Origin: Sphingomonas faeni
GTDB taxonomy: Bacteria > Pseudomonadota > Alphaproteobacteria > Sphingomonadales > Sphingomonadaceae
Length of the DNA stretch: 64,000 bases
Direction: 5' to 3'
NCBI RefSeq assembly: GCF_024273235.1
Contig: NZ_JANBVH010000008.1
Span: 82,232-146,231 of the forward strand
Shown: positions 53,161 to 62,522 of the stretch, piece by piece
Layout: every line of letters starts with the position of its first letter
Numbering within the stretch: position 1 is the stretch's first letter
The notes under the pieces: generated by a model
What the model saw: only the letters and a program-made list of their open reading frames with translations
Told to the model about the DNA's origin: nothing
The model's database searches: none
Translations under genes and position numbers: made by a program

Positions 53161-53789
53161 CGCGAAAGGTGCACAGATGGATCTAGATGCATTGGCGGAA
53201 GCGGTTGGTGCGGCAATGCCACTCGGAAGGGTCACAATGGCTACGTGCCGGTGCCAGCCGCAGCCATCGTCCGCCGACTTGCAAGTCGACAGATTACGTT
53301 CCACGACGGGTGCAGCGTTGCGCAGCCGGACTTTTTCGGTTTCGAAGCTGTGGTCGTCGGACAGTCCGGCAACTACACGCTGATTGCAGACATCACCGTC
53401 ACGCCGCTGTCGTATCCGCAAGGTAGCCGAGATGCCGTAAGGAACATGCGTAGCTTTACTAGGGAGTGTGACCACCGACCATGCTCTTGCCCGCCAGGAG
53501 CAGTCCATACCCCAATTCCTCTTCTCCAGCTGGGGGGATTTTGAAGACGTAACATACTGGATTTTCTCAGCTGCTTAAATATCAGGTGCCAAGAGGTTTC
53601 TACATCAAGCGATGCTAGCTTCCTAGGTCAGCTGCGAACGAACCTCATGCTAAACGCTCAGAGGGCAAAAACCGTGTTCGCAAGTGCAGCAAGAGCTTGA
53701 AACCATCGTATTAATCACTAAACACTCGAGGCTACCGAGATGCGGCAGTGCTTCTATGGTTTCCGTGGTTGATCAAGGGCTCTAACTGA
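53161..53789. other. Intergenic between IS5 element and glycosyltransferase gene
   Basis: Directly right of the insertion sequence. Several overlapping ORFs (for example 53245-53544) show no family pattern; they may be a broken gene. The last ~250 bp are AT-rich and should hold the promoter of the polysaccharide cluster. Confidence 0.4.
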
Positions 53790-54995
53790 ATGCGCGTGCT
53801 CATCTCCGATTATTCAGGCCACCCCTTCCAGGTGCAACTCTCCCGAGAGCTTGCGCGTAAAGGCCACGAAATTCTGCACACGTACTCTGCCGGCTTCCAG
53901 ACACCTAAAGGCAACCTGGTTGTAGCGGAAGATGATCCGGTAGGATTTGCTATTCAGCCGGTGCGAAATAGCAAACCGTTCGTAAAGAACTCTTTTTTCA
54001 GGCGGCGTAGCCAGGAGATTGAAATTGGGCATGAGTTAGCAAAGCTCTGCGCAGATTTCAAACCTGACATAGTTGTCTCCAGCAACGCGCCCCTGGATAC
54101 TCAAAGGATTCTTTTCGAAGCGGCGAGATTGCAAGGTGCAAAGTTCGTCTTTTGGCTTCAAGATATATATAGCGAGGCTATTGGTAGAGTCATTCCCTCT
54201 AAGTTTCCAATTGCGGGCCATTTGATTGCGGCTTGGTATAAGTATCTTGAATTTCGTATCTTGAAAAACAGCGATTATGTGGTCGCCATAACCCCCGACT
54301 TTCTCCCCATACTTAGTGCTCAAGGTGTTCGAACGGACGCTATGAGCGTGATAGAAAATTGGGCGCCTCTCGACGAACTTCCACGTCATCCACGAGAAAA
54401 CGAGTGGGCGCAGTCGCACATGCCCGGCGACGCGATACGTATAGTGTACTCTGGTACACTCGGATATAAGCATAATCCTGCGCTTCTTAAGGAATTAGCG
54501 TGGCAACTCCCCACTGCTCACATCCACGTTTTTTCGGAGGGCGAGGTTGCCGATAAGCTTAGAGTTGAGTCCCGCTCTGAGGGTCTAAGAAACTTATCGA
54601 TACATCCTTGGGTTTCATTTGCAGATTTACCCAAGATGCTGTCTGGCGCTGATATCCTTGTTGCTATCATAGAGCCTGATGCAGGTATCTACTCTGTTCC
54701 GTCAAAGGTTCTAACATATCTTGGGATTGGCAGACCCGTTCTTGCGTCGGTTCCGCTAAATAATCTTGCCGCCAGGCTTATTAAGAATAATCAAGCAGGA
54801 TTTGCCTCCCCTCCAGGCCAAGAACTTGAGCTGATTAACAAAGCCCAGGAACTTGCGGCGGATCCCGCGCTGCGCCAGGTTATGGGAGACAACGGGAGAA
54901 AATATGCTAATCATGCCTTTGACATTGAAGCTATAGGTTCTCGCTTCCTCGATATCCTTTCTTCTATTTATATTGCCTCAGGAGATTCTAAATGA
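53790..54995 (+). CDS. Glycosyltransferase family 4 (WbuB-like)
   Basis: 401 residues. N-terminal fold: HPFQVQLSRELARKGHEILHTYSAGF; linker YSGTLGYKHNPALLKEL; donor-binding C-terminal half with FADLPKMLSGADILVAIIEPDAGIYSVPSKVLTYLGIGRPVLAS, where the Glu-x7-Glu pattern of GT4 is partly changed. Transfers a sugar from a nucleotide donor to a lipid-linked glycan; sugar unknown. GC content is clearly lower than the chromosome to the left. Overlaps the epimerase gene by 4 nt. Confidence 0.86.
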   Translation: MRVLISDYSGHPFQVQLSRELARKGHEILHTYSAGFQTPKGNLVVAEDDPVGFAIQPVRNSKPFVKNSFFRRRSQEIEIGHELAKLCADFKPDIVVSSNAPLDTQRILFEAARLQGAKFVFWLQDIYSEAIGRVIPSKFPIAGHLIAAWYKYLEFRILKNSDYVVAITPDFLPILSAQGVRTDAMSVIENWAPLDELPRHPRENEWAQSHMPGDAIRIVYSGTLGYKHNPALLKELAWQLPTAHIHVFSEGEVADKLRVESRSEGLRNLSIHPWVSFADLPKMLSGADILVAIIEPDAGIYSVPSKVLTYLGIGRPVLASVPLNNLAARLIKNNQAGFASPPGQELELINKAQELAADPALRQVMGDNGRKYANHAFDIEAIGSRFLDILSSIYIASGDSK

Positions 54996-55960
54996 AGACG
55001 GCACTCGTTCTTGGAGCAGGCGGTTTTATTGGTGGACATCTGGTCAAGCGCCTTAAGGAAGAAAATTTTTGGGTACGCGGCGTCGACCTTAAGTTTCATG
55101 AATATGCTGAAACGCATGCGGACGATTTCGTGGTGGGCGACTTACGTGAGCAAGACTTCTGCCGATCTGTGATAGACCGTGGCTTCGATGAAGTTTATCA
55201 ACTTGCAGCCGACATGGGTGGGGCGGGATATATATTTACTGGAGAGCACGATGCAGACATCATGCACAATTCTGCGACCATTAACCTAAACGTTGCCGAT
55301 ATCACACATAAGCGTAATATTAAAAGAACGTTCTATTCCTCTTCTGCCTGTATGTACCCTGCGTATAATCAAGAAGATCCGGAGAACCCAAATTGCAGAG
55401 AAGATTCAGCTTATCCGGCTGCGCCTGATAGTGAATATGGCTGGGAAAAACTGTTTTCTGAGCGGCTATTTCTGGCCTACAATCGTAACTACGGCTTGAA
55501 CAACCGAGTAGCTCGCTACCACAATATCTTCGGCCCAGAGGGTACTTGGACCGGCGGCAAGGAAAAAGCGCCAGCTGCTGTCTGCCGTAAGGTCGCTATG
55601 GCGAAGACCGGCGATGCAATAGAAATTTGGGGTGATGGCCTGCAGACCCGCTCGTTCCTCTATGTCGACGAGTGCGTTGAGGGTACGCTACGCCTCGCCC
55701 GATCGGATTTCGAAGGACCGGTCAACATCGGTTCAGAAGAGATGGTAACGATTAACCAGCTGGTTGACATCGTTGCTGACATTGCCGGCAAGAAGATCGA
55801 GAAGAACCACATTGCTGGGCCGACAGGGGTGCGCGGGCGCAACTCTGACAATAGCCTAATCGCCGAACGCCTCAACTGGTCGCCGTCGCAGACGCTGCGC
55901 GCCGGTCTAGAAAAGACCTACGAATGGATCGAGTGGCAAGTCCGCCGCAACGCTGCTTGA
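54992..55960 (+). CDS. GDP-mannose 3,5-epimerase-like SDR
   Basis: 322 residues. NAD-binding GAGGFIGGHLV; active-site segments SSSACMYPAYNQE and the Tyr/Lys pair in SEYGWEKLFSER; HNIFGPEGTWTGGKEKAPAA, WGDGLQTRSFLYVDECVEG, PVNIGSEEMVTINQL and GVRGRNSDN. These match, block for block, the plant GDP-mannose 3,5-epimerase that makes GDP-L-galactose for vitamin C, more closely than GalE or RmlB. Here it probably supplies an unusual GDP-sugar for a surface polysaccharide. Confidence 0.85.
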   Translation: MKTALVLGAGGFIGGHLVKRLKEENFWVRGVDLKFHEYAETHADDFVVGDLREQDFCRSVIDRGFDEVYQLAADMGGAGYIFTGEHDADIMHNSATINLNVADITHKRNIKRTFYSSSACMYPAYNQEDPENPNCREDSAYPAAPDSEYGWEKLFSERLFLAYNRNYGLNNRVARYHNIFGPEGTWTGGKEKAPAAVCRKVAMAKTGDAIEIWGDGLQTRSFLYVDECVEGTLRLARSDFEGPVNIGSEEMVTINQLVDIVADIAGKKIEKNHIAGPTGVRGRNSDNSLIAERLNWSPSQTLRAGLEKTYEWIEWQVRRNAA

Positions 55961-56583
55961 TCGCGTGATCATTTTCGCTCCCCTCCCGCCAGGCCCCCTC
56001 CGTGGGAGCTCTGGGGGGCGGGCGGCGTCCCGGAGGAGCGATAACGTTTGAGCCCTCGGGCAAATGCGTCTTTGTTGTCGGGCATTGAGGAATGTTCGCA
56101 CCTGCCTACCATTATCCAAGCTTGAAGAATAATTTTACTCCGCAATAGACAAAGCAGTGCCACCGTCATCGATGAGGACCACGAGGGAAAGTTATTTGAC
56201 CAGTCAGATTATTTATCTGGAGAATGGAGCATAACTGCGATTTGTTCTATAATTTTTACTGTATCTATGCCTGCCTTAGCCCACCTCACCATTATTTTAG
56301 TGAGAGATGGTCAATATTCGTCATAGTGTAAACGCCGGTATCATTGACCTGAGGAGTCTCGTCTGTGGTACGGCTGACCGTTATCTCTTAATTATTACTT
56401 ACTTTACCGAACCTGACGTCAAATGCGTAAGCTAATGGTTAATTTCCGCGTTGCTGAACTTGGCTGAGTGTCCTATGTCGTATCATGTACCGTAGTTGCT
56501 TTCCTCCGCATGCGTAGCGTCAGTAAGCAATCTGCCAAAGCGGCGTCATTTGTCGCTGTGCCGCATCAGTTTTGGAGATCGTC
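55961..56583. other. Intergenic, GC-rich palindromic start then AT-rich
   Basis: 55978-56040 contains GC-rich dyads (GCTCCC with GGGAGC, GCCCCC with GGGGGC) that may end the upstream transcript. The remaining ~500 bp is AT-rich, without a supported gene, and should hold the promoter for the next operon. Confidence 0.45.
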
Positions 56584-57603
56584 TTGCGCCGCATCCTGAT
56601 CCATGGTTATTTTGGTGGCCGCAATTTCGGTGACGAGCTAATGCTGCTTGGATTCCTTAACCGCGAAGTTCGGCCAAGCGACCGGGTGGCGATCATCACC
56701 CCCAACGGAACCGTACCGCTGCATCTGGCTAGCCGAGTCGAACGTGCCTTTGCGAAGAAACCCGCTTCTTTTCTCAAGGGCCTTATATGGGCAACTGATT
56801 TCGTGCTGTGTGGCGGCACTGTGTTCCATGACGGCTATCCAGATGATCGCCATACCTCATACCGCAAGAACCTGATCGCAGTGGCCGCCTTGCTCCGCGT
56901 CGCGCGGCTGGCCGGGAGACGGGTCCATCTTGCCGCGATCGGGCTAGGGCCGCTGCGCCGTCCGCTTACTCGTTACACCGCACGGATTGCGCTTGGCTCA
57001 GCAACCACGATCGGCCTCCGTGATGATCGTTCGGTCACTGATGCGATTATGCTCGGATTTGCCGACCGTTTCACGCAAGTGCGGGATCTCGCGCATGACA
57101 GTGGGCTTGATGGCCTCCGTGCGGATGTGCGCCGAGGCCTTGCACTGTCTGTGGTCTCTACCAACCTAATCTCGACAACCGATCCGATTACGGCCGCCGC
57201 ATTCTATGATGACCTTGCCGATCTGATCGCCACATTCCAGGCGCGCACCGGCGAACCGGTCCGCCTGCTAATCATCTGTGTCGGATCGGCCGACAGTGAC
57301 GTGGGCGTTAGCGAATCTTGGCAGCGCCGGTTGCACGCCGTCGGAGTGCGCGATCTGACGGTGGTTCCGTTTAATGGCAGTCCCGCCGAGATGGCGGGTG
57401 AATTGGCTCGGGTGCGCGGGGTGATCGCCATGAGATTCCACGCTGCGACGCTTGCCCAAAAAATTGGTACGCCGACCTTCTGGCTAGCCTACCAGCGCAA
57501 AGTGCTCGACGGGGCAGCCGATCTGGCGGTGCCGCATGACCGCATCGGAACGCCGGTCATAGCGACGCTTCCACTGATCGCTGCCTTTCTCGACAGCCTG
57601 TGA
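56584..57603 (+). CDS. Polysaccharide pyruvyl transferase family protein
   Basis: 339 residues from TTG 56584 with GGAGA upstream. Pattern of PF04230: ILIHGYFGGRNFGDELMLLGFL, DFVLCGGTVFHDGYP, AIGLGPLRRPLTRY, TTIGLRDDRSV, GVIAMRFHAATLAQKIGTPTF. Such enzymes add pyruvate ketals from PEP to sugars of exopolysaccharides. GC returns towards chromosomal values. Overlaps the flippase gene by 4 nt. Confidence 0.86.
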   Translation: MRRILIHGYFGGRNFGDELMLLGFLNREVRPSDRVAIITPNGTVPLHLASRVERAFAKKPASFLKGLIWATDFVLCGGTVFHDGYPDDRHTSYRKNLIAVAALLRVARLAGRRVHLAAIGLGPLRRPLTRYTARIALGSATTIGLRDDRSVTDAIMLGFADRFTQVRDLAHDSGLDGLRADVRRGLALSVVSTNLISTTDPITAAAFYDDLADLIATFQARTGEPVRLLIICVGSADSDVGVSESWQRRLHAVGVRDLTVVPFNGSPAEMAGELARVRGVIAMRFHAATLAQKIGTPTFWLAYQRKVLDGAADLAVPHDRIGTPVIATLPLIAAFLDSL

Positions 57604-58901
57604 CGATTACTCCCGTGAGAGTCAGTCCGATCATCATCCAATTGATTCGCAAATTCGGCGGAGCCAGCGTGTTTGTTGCGGCCGGCCGGCTCTCGTTTCT
57701 CGTGCTGGTGATAGTGGCTGGTCGGCTTGTTCCTTCTACTGAATTTGGCTTGTTCATGGTTGCGTTAGCAACCAGCCAGATCCTCGGAATAGCATTGACC
57801 GGAGGTACTGGGCCGGCCGCGCAATTGGTGGTGGCCGATGGGATCAGCCGAAATCGGCCGGCGGTCGTCATCGGTTTCGTGCGTTTTACCGTGGTGCTCA
57901 CAATGTCGCTCTCGGTCAGTGTTTCGGCCTTGTTTCTCGCTGTTAGCTATGTTGCGCGTGGCTGGATCGGTTCGAACTCGGCGCTTTCAGTGCTCGGCGG
58001 AACCGGCATGCTCCTCGTGCCCATGGCGATGAGTACGGTGCGCGAATATGTTGCTCGAGCACTCGGCTTGATACATCTCTCCTTCGCCCCGCGTGACATT
58101 TATTGGACATTGCTACTCTGCGCGCTGCTAGCGATATTGCCCCTTGCTCGCATTCACTTCGTGGCGATCGCGGCGATCACCCTGTTCATAATTGAAACAT
58201 TGTTTTGGGCAGTGATCTGGCGCAATGCGCTGGCTGGAATCTGGCACCGCCGGCGCGATATGCGCAGGTATCACGGCAAGTGGCTCAAAACCTCGCTATG
58301 GATGATGAGCAATTTCGTCGCCGGTTTTTCGTTCGAGCGCATCGACACGTTGGCAGTCGGCTTACTCGGTTCACTTGATGCCGCCGGGGTGTATGGCGTG
58401 GCCAACCGCGTCGCGCCGCTGATCTCGCTTTGCCAGCGCTTTGTAGTGCCAGTTGCGCTACCTGCGATCGCTAAAGCGAATGCTGCAGGTGATGCCAAGG
58501 GGGTCCGCTCGGAAATACAGCACGGGCTGATTATTTCACTACTGATGGCGGGACCGCTATTCATTGGGATCCAGCTCTTTGCCCCTTATGTCATGGCCGT
58601 CTTTGGCCCGCGCTTCGTTTCCGGTGCGGCTACGCTGCGCATCCTTGCTGTCGCGCATTTCGCGCTGGCAATGCAGGGCACGCTCGGAGCCGCGCTGACT
58701 GCCGCCGCATCGCCGTCGATCTATTCGCGCTATGCTTGGACCGCATTAAGCGTGACGGCCGTCGTGCTATTGATAGCTACGCCCCGCTTTGGCACCGCTG
58801 GGGCGGCCACAGGTGCTGCGGTGGGCATCTGTTGCCTGTTCATCGCGATGAGCCTGACAATCTGGCGCCGGTTCTATTCCGTGCGCGGGACGGCAGCATG
58901 A
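57600..58901 (+). CDS. Wzx-type polysaccharide flippase
   Basis: 433 residues from GTG 57600, with about 12 membrane helices across the whole length (for example GASVFVAAGRLSFLVLVIVAG near the start). MOP-superfamily O-antigen/teichoic export pattern: ERIDTLAVGLLGSLDAAGVYGVANR and GPRFVSGAATLRILAVAHF. Flips lipid-linked repeat units across the inner membrane. Confidence 0.87.
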   Translation: MTITPVRVSPIIIQLIRKFGGASVFVAAGRLSFLVLVIVAGRLVPSTEFGLFMVALATSQILGIALTGGTGPAAQLVVADGISRNRPAVVIGFVRFTVVLTMSLSVSVSALFLAVSYVARGWIGSNSALSVLGGTGMLLVPMAMSTVREYVARALGLIHLSFAPRDIYWTLLLCALLAILPLARIHFVAIAAITLFIIETLFWAVIWRNALAGIWHRRRDMRRYHGKWLKTSLWMMSNFVAGFSFERIDTLAVGLLGSLDAAGVYGVANRVAPLISLCQRFVVPVALPAIAKANAAGDAKGVRSEIQHGLIISLLMAGPLFIGIQLFAPYVMAVFGPRFVSGAATLRILAVAHFALAMQGTLGAALTAAASPSIYSRYAWTALSVTAVVLLIATPRFGTAGAATGAAVGICCLFIAMSLTIWRRFYSVRGTAA

Positions 58902-60148
58902 TCGCCCCGCTTCCCGCTGAAGACCGCGCCACCATAAAAGTGCTATCCTGCATCGCGGCACCCTTTTGGGGTGGCCTGCACGTCGTGGTCGAGCGAACCA
59001 CACCCCATTATATTGAATTTGGCGTGACACGCTGGTTGGCCCTGCCGATTGCCGACGACAGGATGCGCAACCGGTTGACCGCAGCAGGCGCAAATTTGCT
59101 TGAGTGGCGCCCTGGGCGCCCGCGCAAGACGCTCAATCCCTTGATCAATTTGCGGTATCTCATGCGGTTCCGCGCCGACGTCGTTGCATTGCGTCATCAT
59201 ATTCGCGACCATGAGATCGATATCATTGAAGTCGCTGGACTACTCAATTTCCAGCCCGTGCTGGCCGCTTGGTGCGAAGGTAAGCCGATCGTCTGGCAAC
59301 TTCATTCGACGCTCGCCCCCACACCTTTGCGGATCGTAATCGGCAACCTAGTTAAGCGTCTAGCAGCAGTGGTCATGACCTCGGGCGAAGGTATGATTAC
59401 ACGCCATGGCGGCCTGTCAGGTTGCAAGGTACCGATGGTGCCCTTTGCCGCACCGATCGATCTCGCCCGGTTTCGTGCCGATCCTGCCCTACGCAGCCGG
59501 GCTCGCGCGGCAATGGGCTTCGCAGATGATGACTTCGTAGTCGGCACCCTGGGTAATCGCGGCTGGCAGAAGCGTCATGAATACATCGTGACGGTCGCAG
59601 ATATGCTGCGCGCTAGGCCTATCAAGTTCGCCATCACTGGCTCCAAAGTAGAAACCAACAACGCCTATTACACCAAGCGCGTGCTCAATGAGATCACTCG
59701 GCTGAAGCTTGATAAGACTGTGTCCATTATTGATCAGTCCGATGAGGCGCAAGTTATTATGAATGCATTTGACGTTTTTATCTTACCGTCTATTTCTGAA
59801 GGCGTGTCGCTCGTGACGGCCGAGGCATTGGCCTGCAGCATTCCCGTCGTCGCCTCCAATGTTGGCAGTATTCCTGATCTGGTTGATGACTCGGTCGGCG
59901 CACTATGCGACGTCAACGATGCTGCCGCATTCGCGCGCGGTATCGAGCGGATGTGGAGCGACCCTAACATCATGCGGCGTGGCGCTTTATGTCGAGCCCG
60001 CGCCGAAGAGCGCGCTGGCGATTTGCGCTGCGCCGAAGATCACATTCGCGCTTACCACTTGGCTCTGGGCGTACGCTCAAAAATGACTAAGCAAGTCCCG
60101 ATGTCACACCCGCACGATCGAGACAGATGGTCCAGGGAATCTGAATAA
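58898..60148 (+). CDS. Glycosyltransferase family 4
   Basis: 416 residues. Acceptor half: CIAAPFWGGLHVVVERT; donor half: GTLGNRGWQKRHEYIV, FVLPSISEGVSLVTAEALACSIPVVAS-type segment with the catalytic Glu-x7-Glu (SEGVSLVTAE), and DDSVGALCDVND. ATG 58898 overlaps the flippase stop. Last gene of the plus-strand operon; donor sugar unknown. Confidence 0.88.
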   Translation: MIAPLPAEDRATIKVLSCIAAPFWGGLHVVVERTTPHYIEFGVTRWLALPIADDRMRNRLTAAGANLLEWRPGRPRKTLNPLINLRYLMRFRADVVALRHHIRDHEIDIIEVAGLLNFQPVLAAWCEGKPIVWQLHSTLAPTPLRIVIGNLVKRLAAVVMTSGEGMITRHGGLSGCKVPMVPFAAPIDLARFRADPALRSRARAAMGFADDDFVVGTLGNRGWQKRHEYIVTVADMLRARPIKFAITGSKVETNNAYYTKRVLNEITRLKLDKTVSIIDQSDEAQVIMNAFDVFILPSISEGVSLVTAEALACSIPVVASNVGSIPDLVDDSVGALCDVNDAAAFARGIERMWSDPNIMRRGALCRARAEERAGDLRCAEDHIRAYHLALGVRSKMTKQVPMSHPHDRDRWSRESE

Positions 60149-60295
60149 GGTGAATAAGTACACTGCCGATCAGGCGGTGGACATACTGCCCGCGATGTAC
60201 GTGCTGATGGGAGCAATCCCCGCAGGATGAAACCGGTCGTGGGCTAGGCCAGATGCAGACGCTTCCGCAGCCTAACCCCGTGACTATTGCACAAA

Positions 60296-61519
60296 TTAGA
60301 AGCGGACAACCTCGCCCGTCGACCGGACACCCATGCCCGCGATCGCTCGAGATTTCCACATCCCGCTAATTCCAGCCTCAGTACCAAGAGCGCAGAGCAC
60401 GAATGCGTAAAGAGAGAAGGTGAAGGAGTCGAACAGAAAACCCTCAAAGATGGCGCCAAAGAGCATCCCGATCAGCGCCCCACAAAGTACGGCATGCTCT
60501 GGAACCGGGGACCCTTGCAACTTGATGCGAATAAAGTTGTAAATCGTGTAAACGATGAAGACGCCAAGCAAAAGTGGATAGATAATCCCAACGGCAGACC
60601 ATCCCCGAAGATACGAGTTTTCGCTAAAGTTCGGCAAACGGCCTGTTCCCAAGAACACATTTGTGTCAATCAGCGAGAATAGATAAGACCAAGATTCTGC
60701 TCGTGTGTTAACATTATTCCGGTCGTACTGGTTGAATCCTTCGGCATCTAAGCTGAATGCGAAGTACGAATTTATAGCTATTGCAAAAACTATTGTCGCG
60801 GCCAACACATAGATAGGCTTAATTCCGCGGAGGAATAAAGTTCCGGCTGAGGATACAACGAAAACAATTAGACCTGTTCTTGATCCTGACATTAATAACA
60901 TTGCTAGCGCACCAAGCAGGGCAGCCAGACGTAAACCATTAAAATACCAGCGCCGGTATTGGGTTCCCATAAGGAACAAAGCAAGCAAGCCCATCTGTAC
61001 ACCGATAAAATTAGGTTGAATGGTAGTCCCTAGGAAGCGCCCATGATGGAAGCCCATGCCAGTAGCTATAATAGAAAGATTGAGCGCCACGTGTAAGATG
61101 CCGAAAGCGCCGACACCTCGACAGATCTCGCTCGGTATATCTGCCGGATTGCGAGAGCCAGAGACATAGCTTCCGATCAGTATGAAAACTGTCACTACTA
61201 CGCCAGCGGAGGCGAGCTGTACCGCATATTGAAGATCGCTAGGTATAAGCCTAAGGCACTCAAAAATAAGAAGAAGGCCAAGAATTAAAGAGCCGCGTCG
61301 GAAAGGGTACGAAAGTCGCCCGTTTTTCGCGACCATTGCGATCAAAAAAAATGGCAGAACAATCAGTGCATATGGTGCAAACTTCTTTATTATCAAAATA
61401 TATTCGGGCTGCTGAAAGCCTTTCATAAACTCCGATGCGGCAAAAATATCTACATCGTATTTGTAGGAAGAAGCAAAAAGCAAACAGAAAGTTGCCCAAG
61501 ATAGCCAATTTCTAAACAT
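60296..61519 (-). CDS. Wzy-like O-antigen polymerase/ligase
   Basis: 407 residues from ATG 61519, which overlaps the upstream stop (TAATG). Ten or more membrane helices; the typical large loop and motif GSRTGLIVFV, then NTRAESWSYLFSLIDTNVFLGTG before ENSYLRGWSAVGIIYP fit O-antigen ligase/polymerase proteins. AT-rich relative to the chromosome. Convergent with the glycosyltransferase gene. Confidence 0.82.
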   Translation of the reverse strand: MFRNWLSWATFCLLFASSYKYDVDIFAASEFMKGFQQPEYILIIKKFAPYALIVLPFFLIAMVAKNGRLSYPFRRGSLILGLLLIFECLRLIPSDLQYAVQLASAGVVVTVFILIGSYVSGSRNPADIPSEICRGVGAFGILHVALNLSIIATGMGFHHGRFLGTTIQPNFIGVQMGLLALFLMGTQYRRWYFNGLRLAALLGALAMLLMSGSRTGLIVFVVSSAGTLFLRGIKPIYVLAATIVFAIAINSYFAFSLDAEGFNQYDRNNVNTRAESWSYLFSLIDTNVFLGTGRLPNFSENSYLRGWSAVGIIYPLLLGVFIVYTIYNFIRIKLQGSPVPEHAVLCGALIGMLFGAIFEGFLFDSFTFSLYAFVLCALGTEAGISGMWKSRAIAGMGVRSTGEVVRF

Positions 61520-62313
61520 TAGCGCTTCTTTGCCAATACCCAGGATCGAACCCAATCGACCTGCATTACATAAGCCCGTGGATTTGCAAGCAATGCTGCC
61601 ACGTCAGGAATGCCTTGCTCTTTGGACGGCTCAACGTCAAAAATCATATACATTGACTTTGTAAAGTCGCCTTGAAGATTATGACTCCCGACGTAGCGGC
61701 CATCAACATAAATTTGAACCTCTTTGGGAGACTTGTACCAAGCCCCGTACACATGCCAATTCGTGTTCGGACTGATTATCGTACCGATTAGATGCGTGTG
61801 CCGTTTGTTTTGCCAATGTGTGTTCGACCGCGCCTGATATTGCATATCTGGGTGGTTTACTGATAGTCCGTAGTTTTCGGATATATCTATCTCTTGCCCG
61901 CTTTTAATCTGGAGGAAGAACGCCGAGTCTAATGAACTTGGGGCGGCCTTGATACGAGCTTCATAGTATCCTAGGCCCGCAATTGGGCGTAGGCTACTGA
62001 TAGAAGGAGAAGCCATCCAGCGAGACCTAAATCGCTCGTCCAAAGGAGTTGTCCGCAACTCTAAGTTTCCGTTAGTTACGACGACATTATCGGGTTTAAA
62101 CAAGCCGGGTGCTTTGCCCATGAACCAGGCATGGCGATTCCGCCACTTCTGTTGATTTAACTCCGAACCGTCAAATTCATCGCTGAGCGCGGTGTTAGGC
62201 TCCCAAGTCTGTCCGAACACGACCGGGGGTCTTGCGTGTGTGCTCGCTGTTGCGGTGGCTAAAGTTAGCGCAGCAACAGCGCGACCCCAGGCATTCACAG
62301 AAATTTGTACCAC
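61519..62313 (-). CDS. Secreted glycoside hydrolase family 16
   Basis: 264 residues from GTG 62313, chosen for GAGG 5 nt upstream and a signal peptide (RAVAALTLATATASTHA); a TTG at 62379 would add 22 residues. GH16 catalytic motif SGQEIDISENYG with nucleophile and acid Glu (ExDxxE); LSDEFDGSELNQQKWRNRHAWF, GYYEARIKAAP, DGRYVGSHNL. Cleaves beta-glycans; likely trims the polysaccharide made by the cluster. Translationally coupled to wzy. Confidence 0.86.
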   Translation of the reverse strand: MVQISVNAWGRAVAALTLATATASTHARPPVVFGQTWEPNTALSDEFDGSELNQQKWRNRHAWFMGKAPGLFKPDNVVVTNGNLELRTTPLDERFRSRWMASPSISSLRPIAGLGYYEARIKAAPSSLDSAFFLQIKSGQEIDISENYGLSVNHPDMQYQARSNTHWQNKRHTHLIGTIISPNTNWHVYGAWYKSPKEVQIYVDGRYVGSHNLQGDFTKSMYMIFDVEPSKEQGIPDVAALLANPRAYVMQVDWVRSWVLAKKR

Positions 62314-62522
62314 GTGGGCCTCGGCAGTAATGTTTTTCGGCGCATCCGACGACCATATACCAGTCAGCAAACCACACAATCAGTGTTTCTAAAACCGCAT
62401 CTCATCGCCCTCTGTGACACTCCTTTGACCGTACCCAATTTTGTTGGACGCCCTAACTCCAGAGGTGGCCTCGGTTGTCTAAGCAGGCTCGCGGTTTGGG
62501 TAAATAAATCGGTGCTTGTTGG

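Noticed and set aside
53245..53544. 99-codon ORF right of the IS5 element
   Set aside because: It could be part of a broken gene, but frame and start cannot be fixed and no family was recognised.
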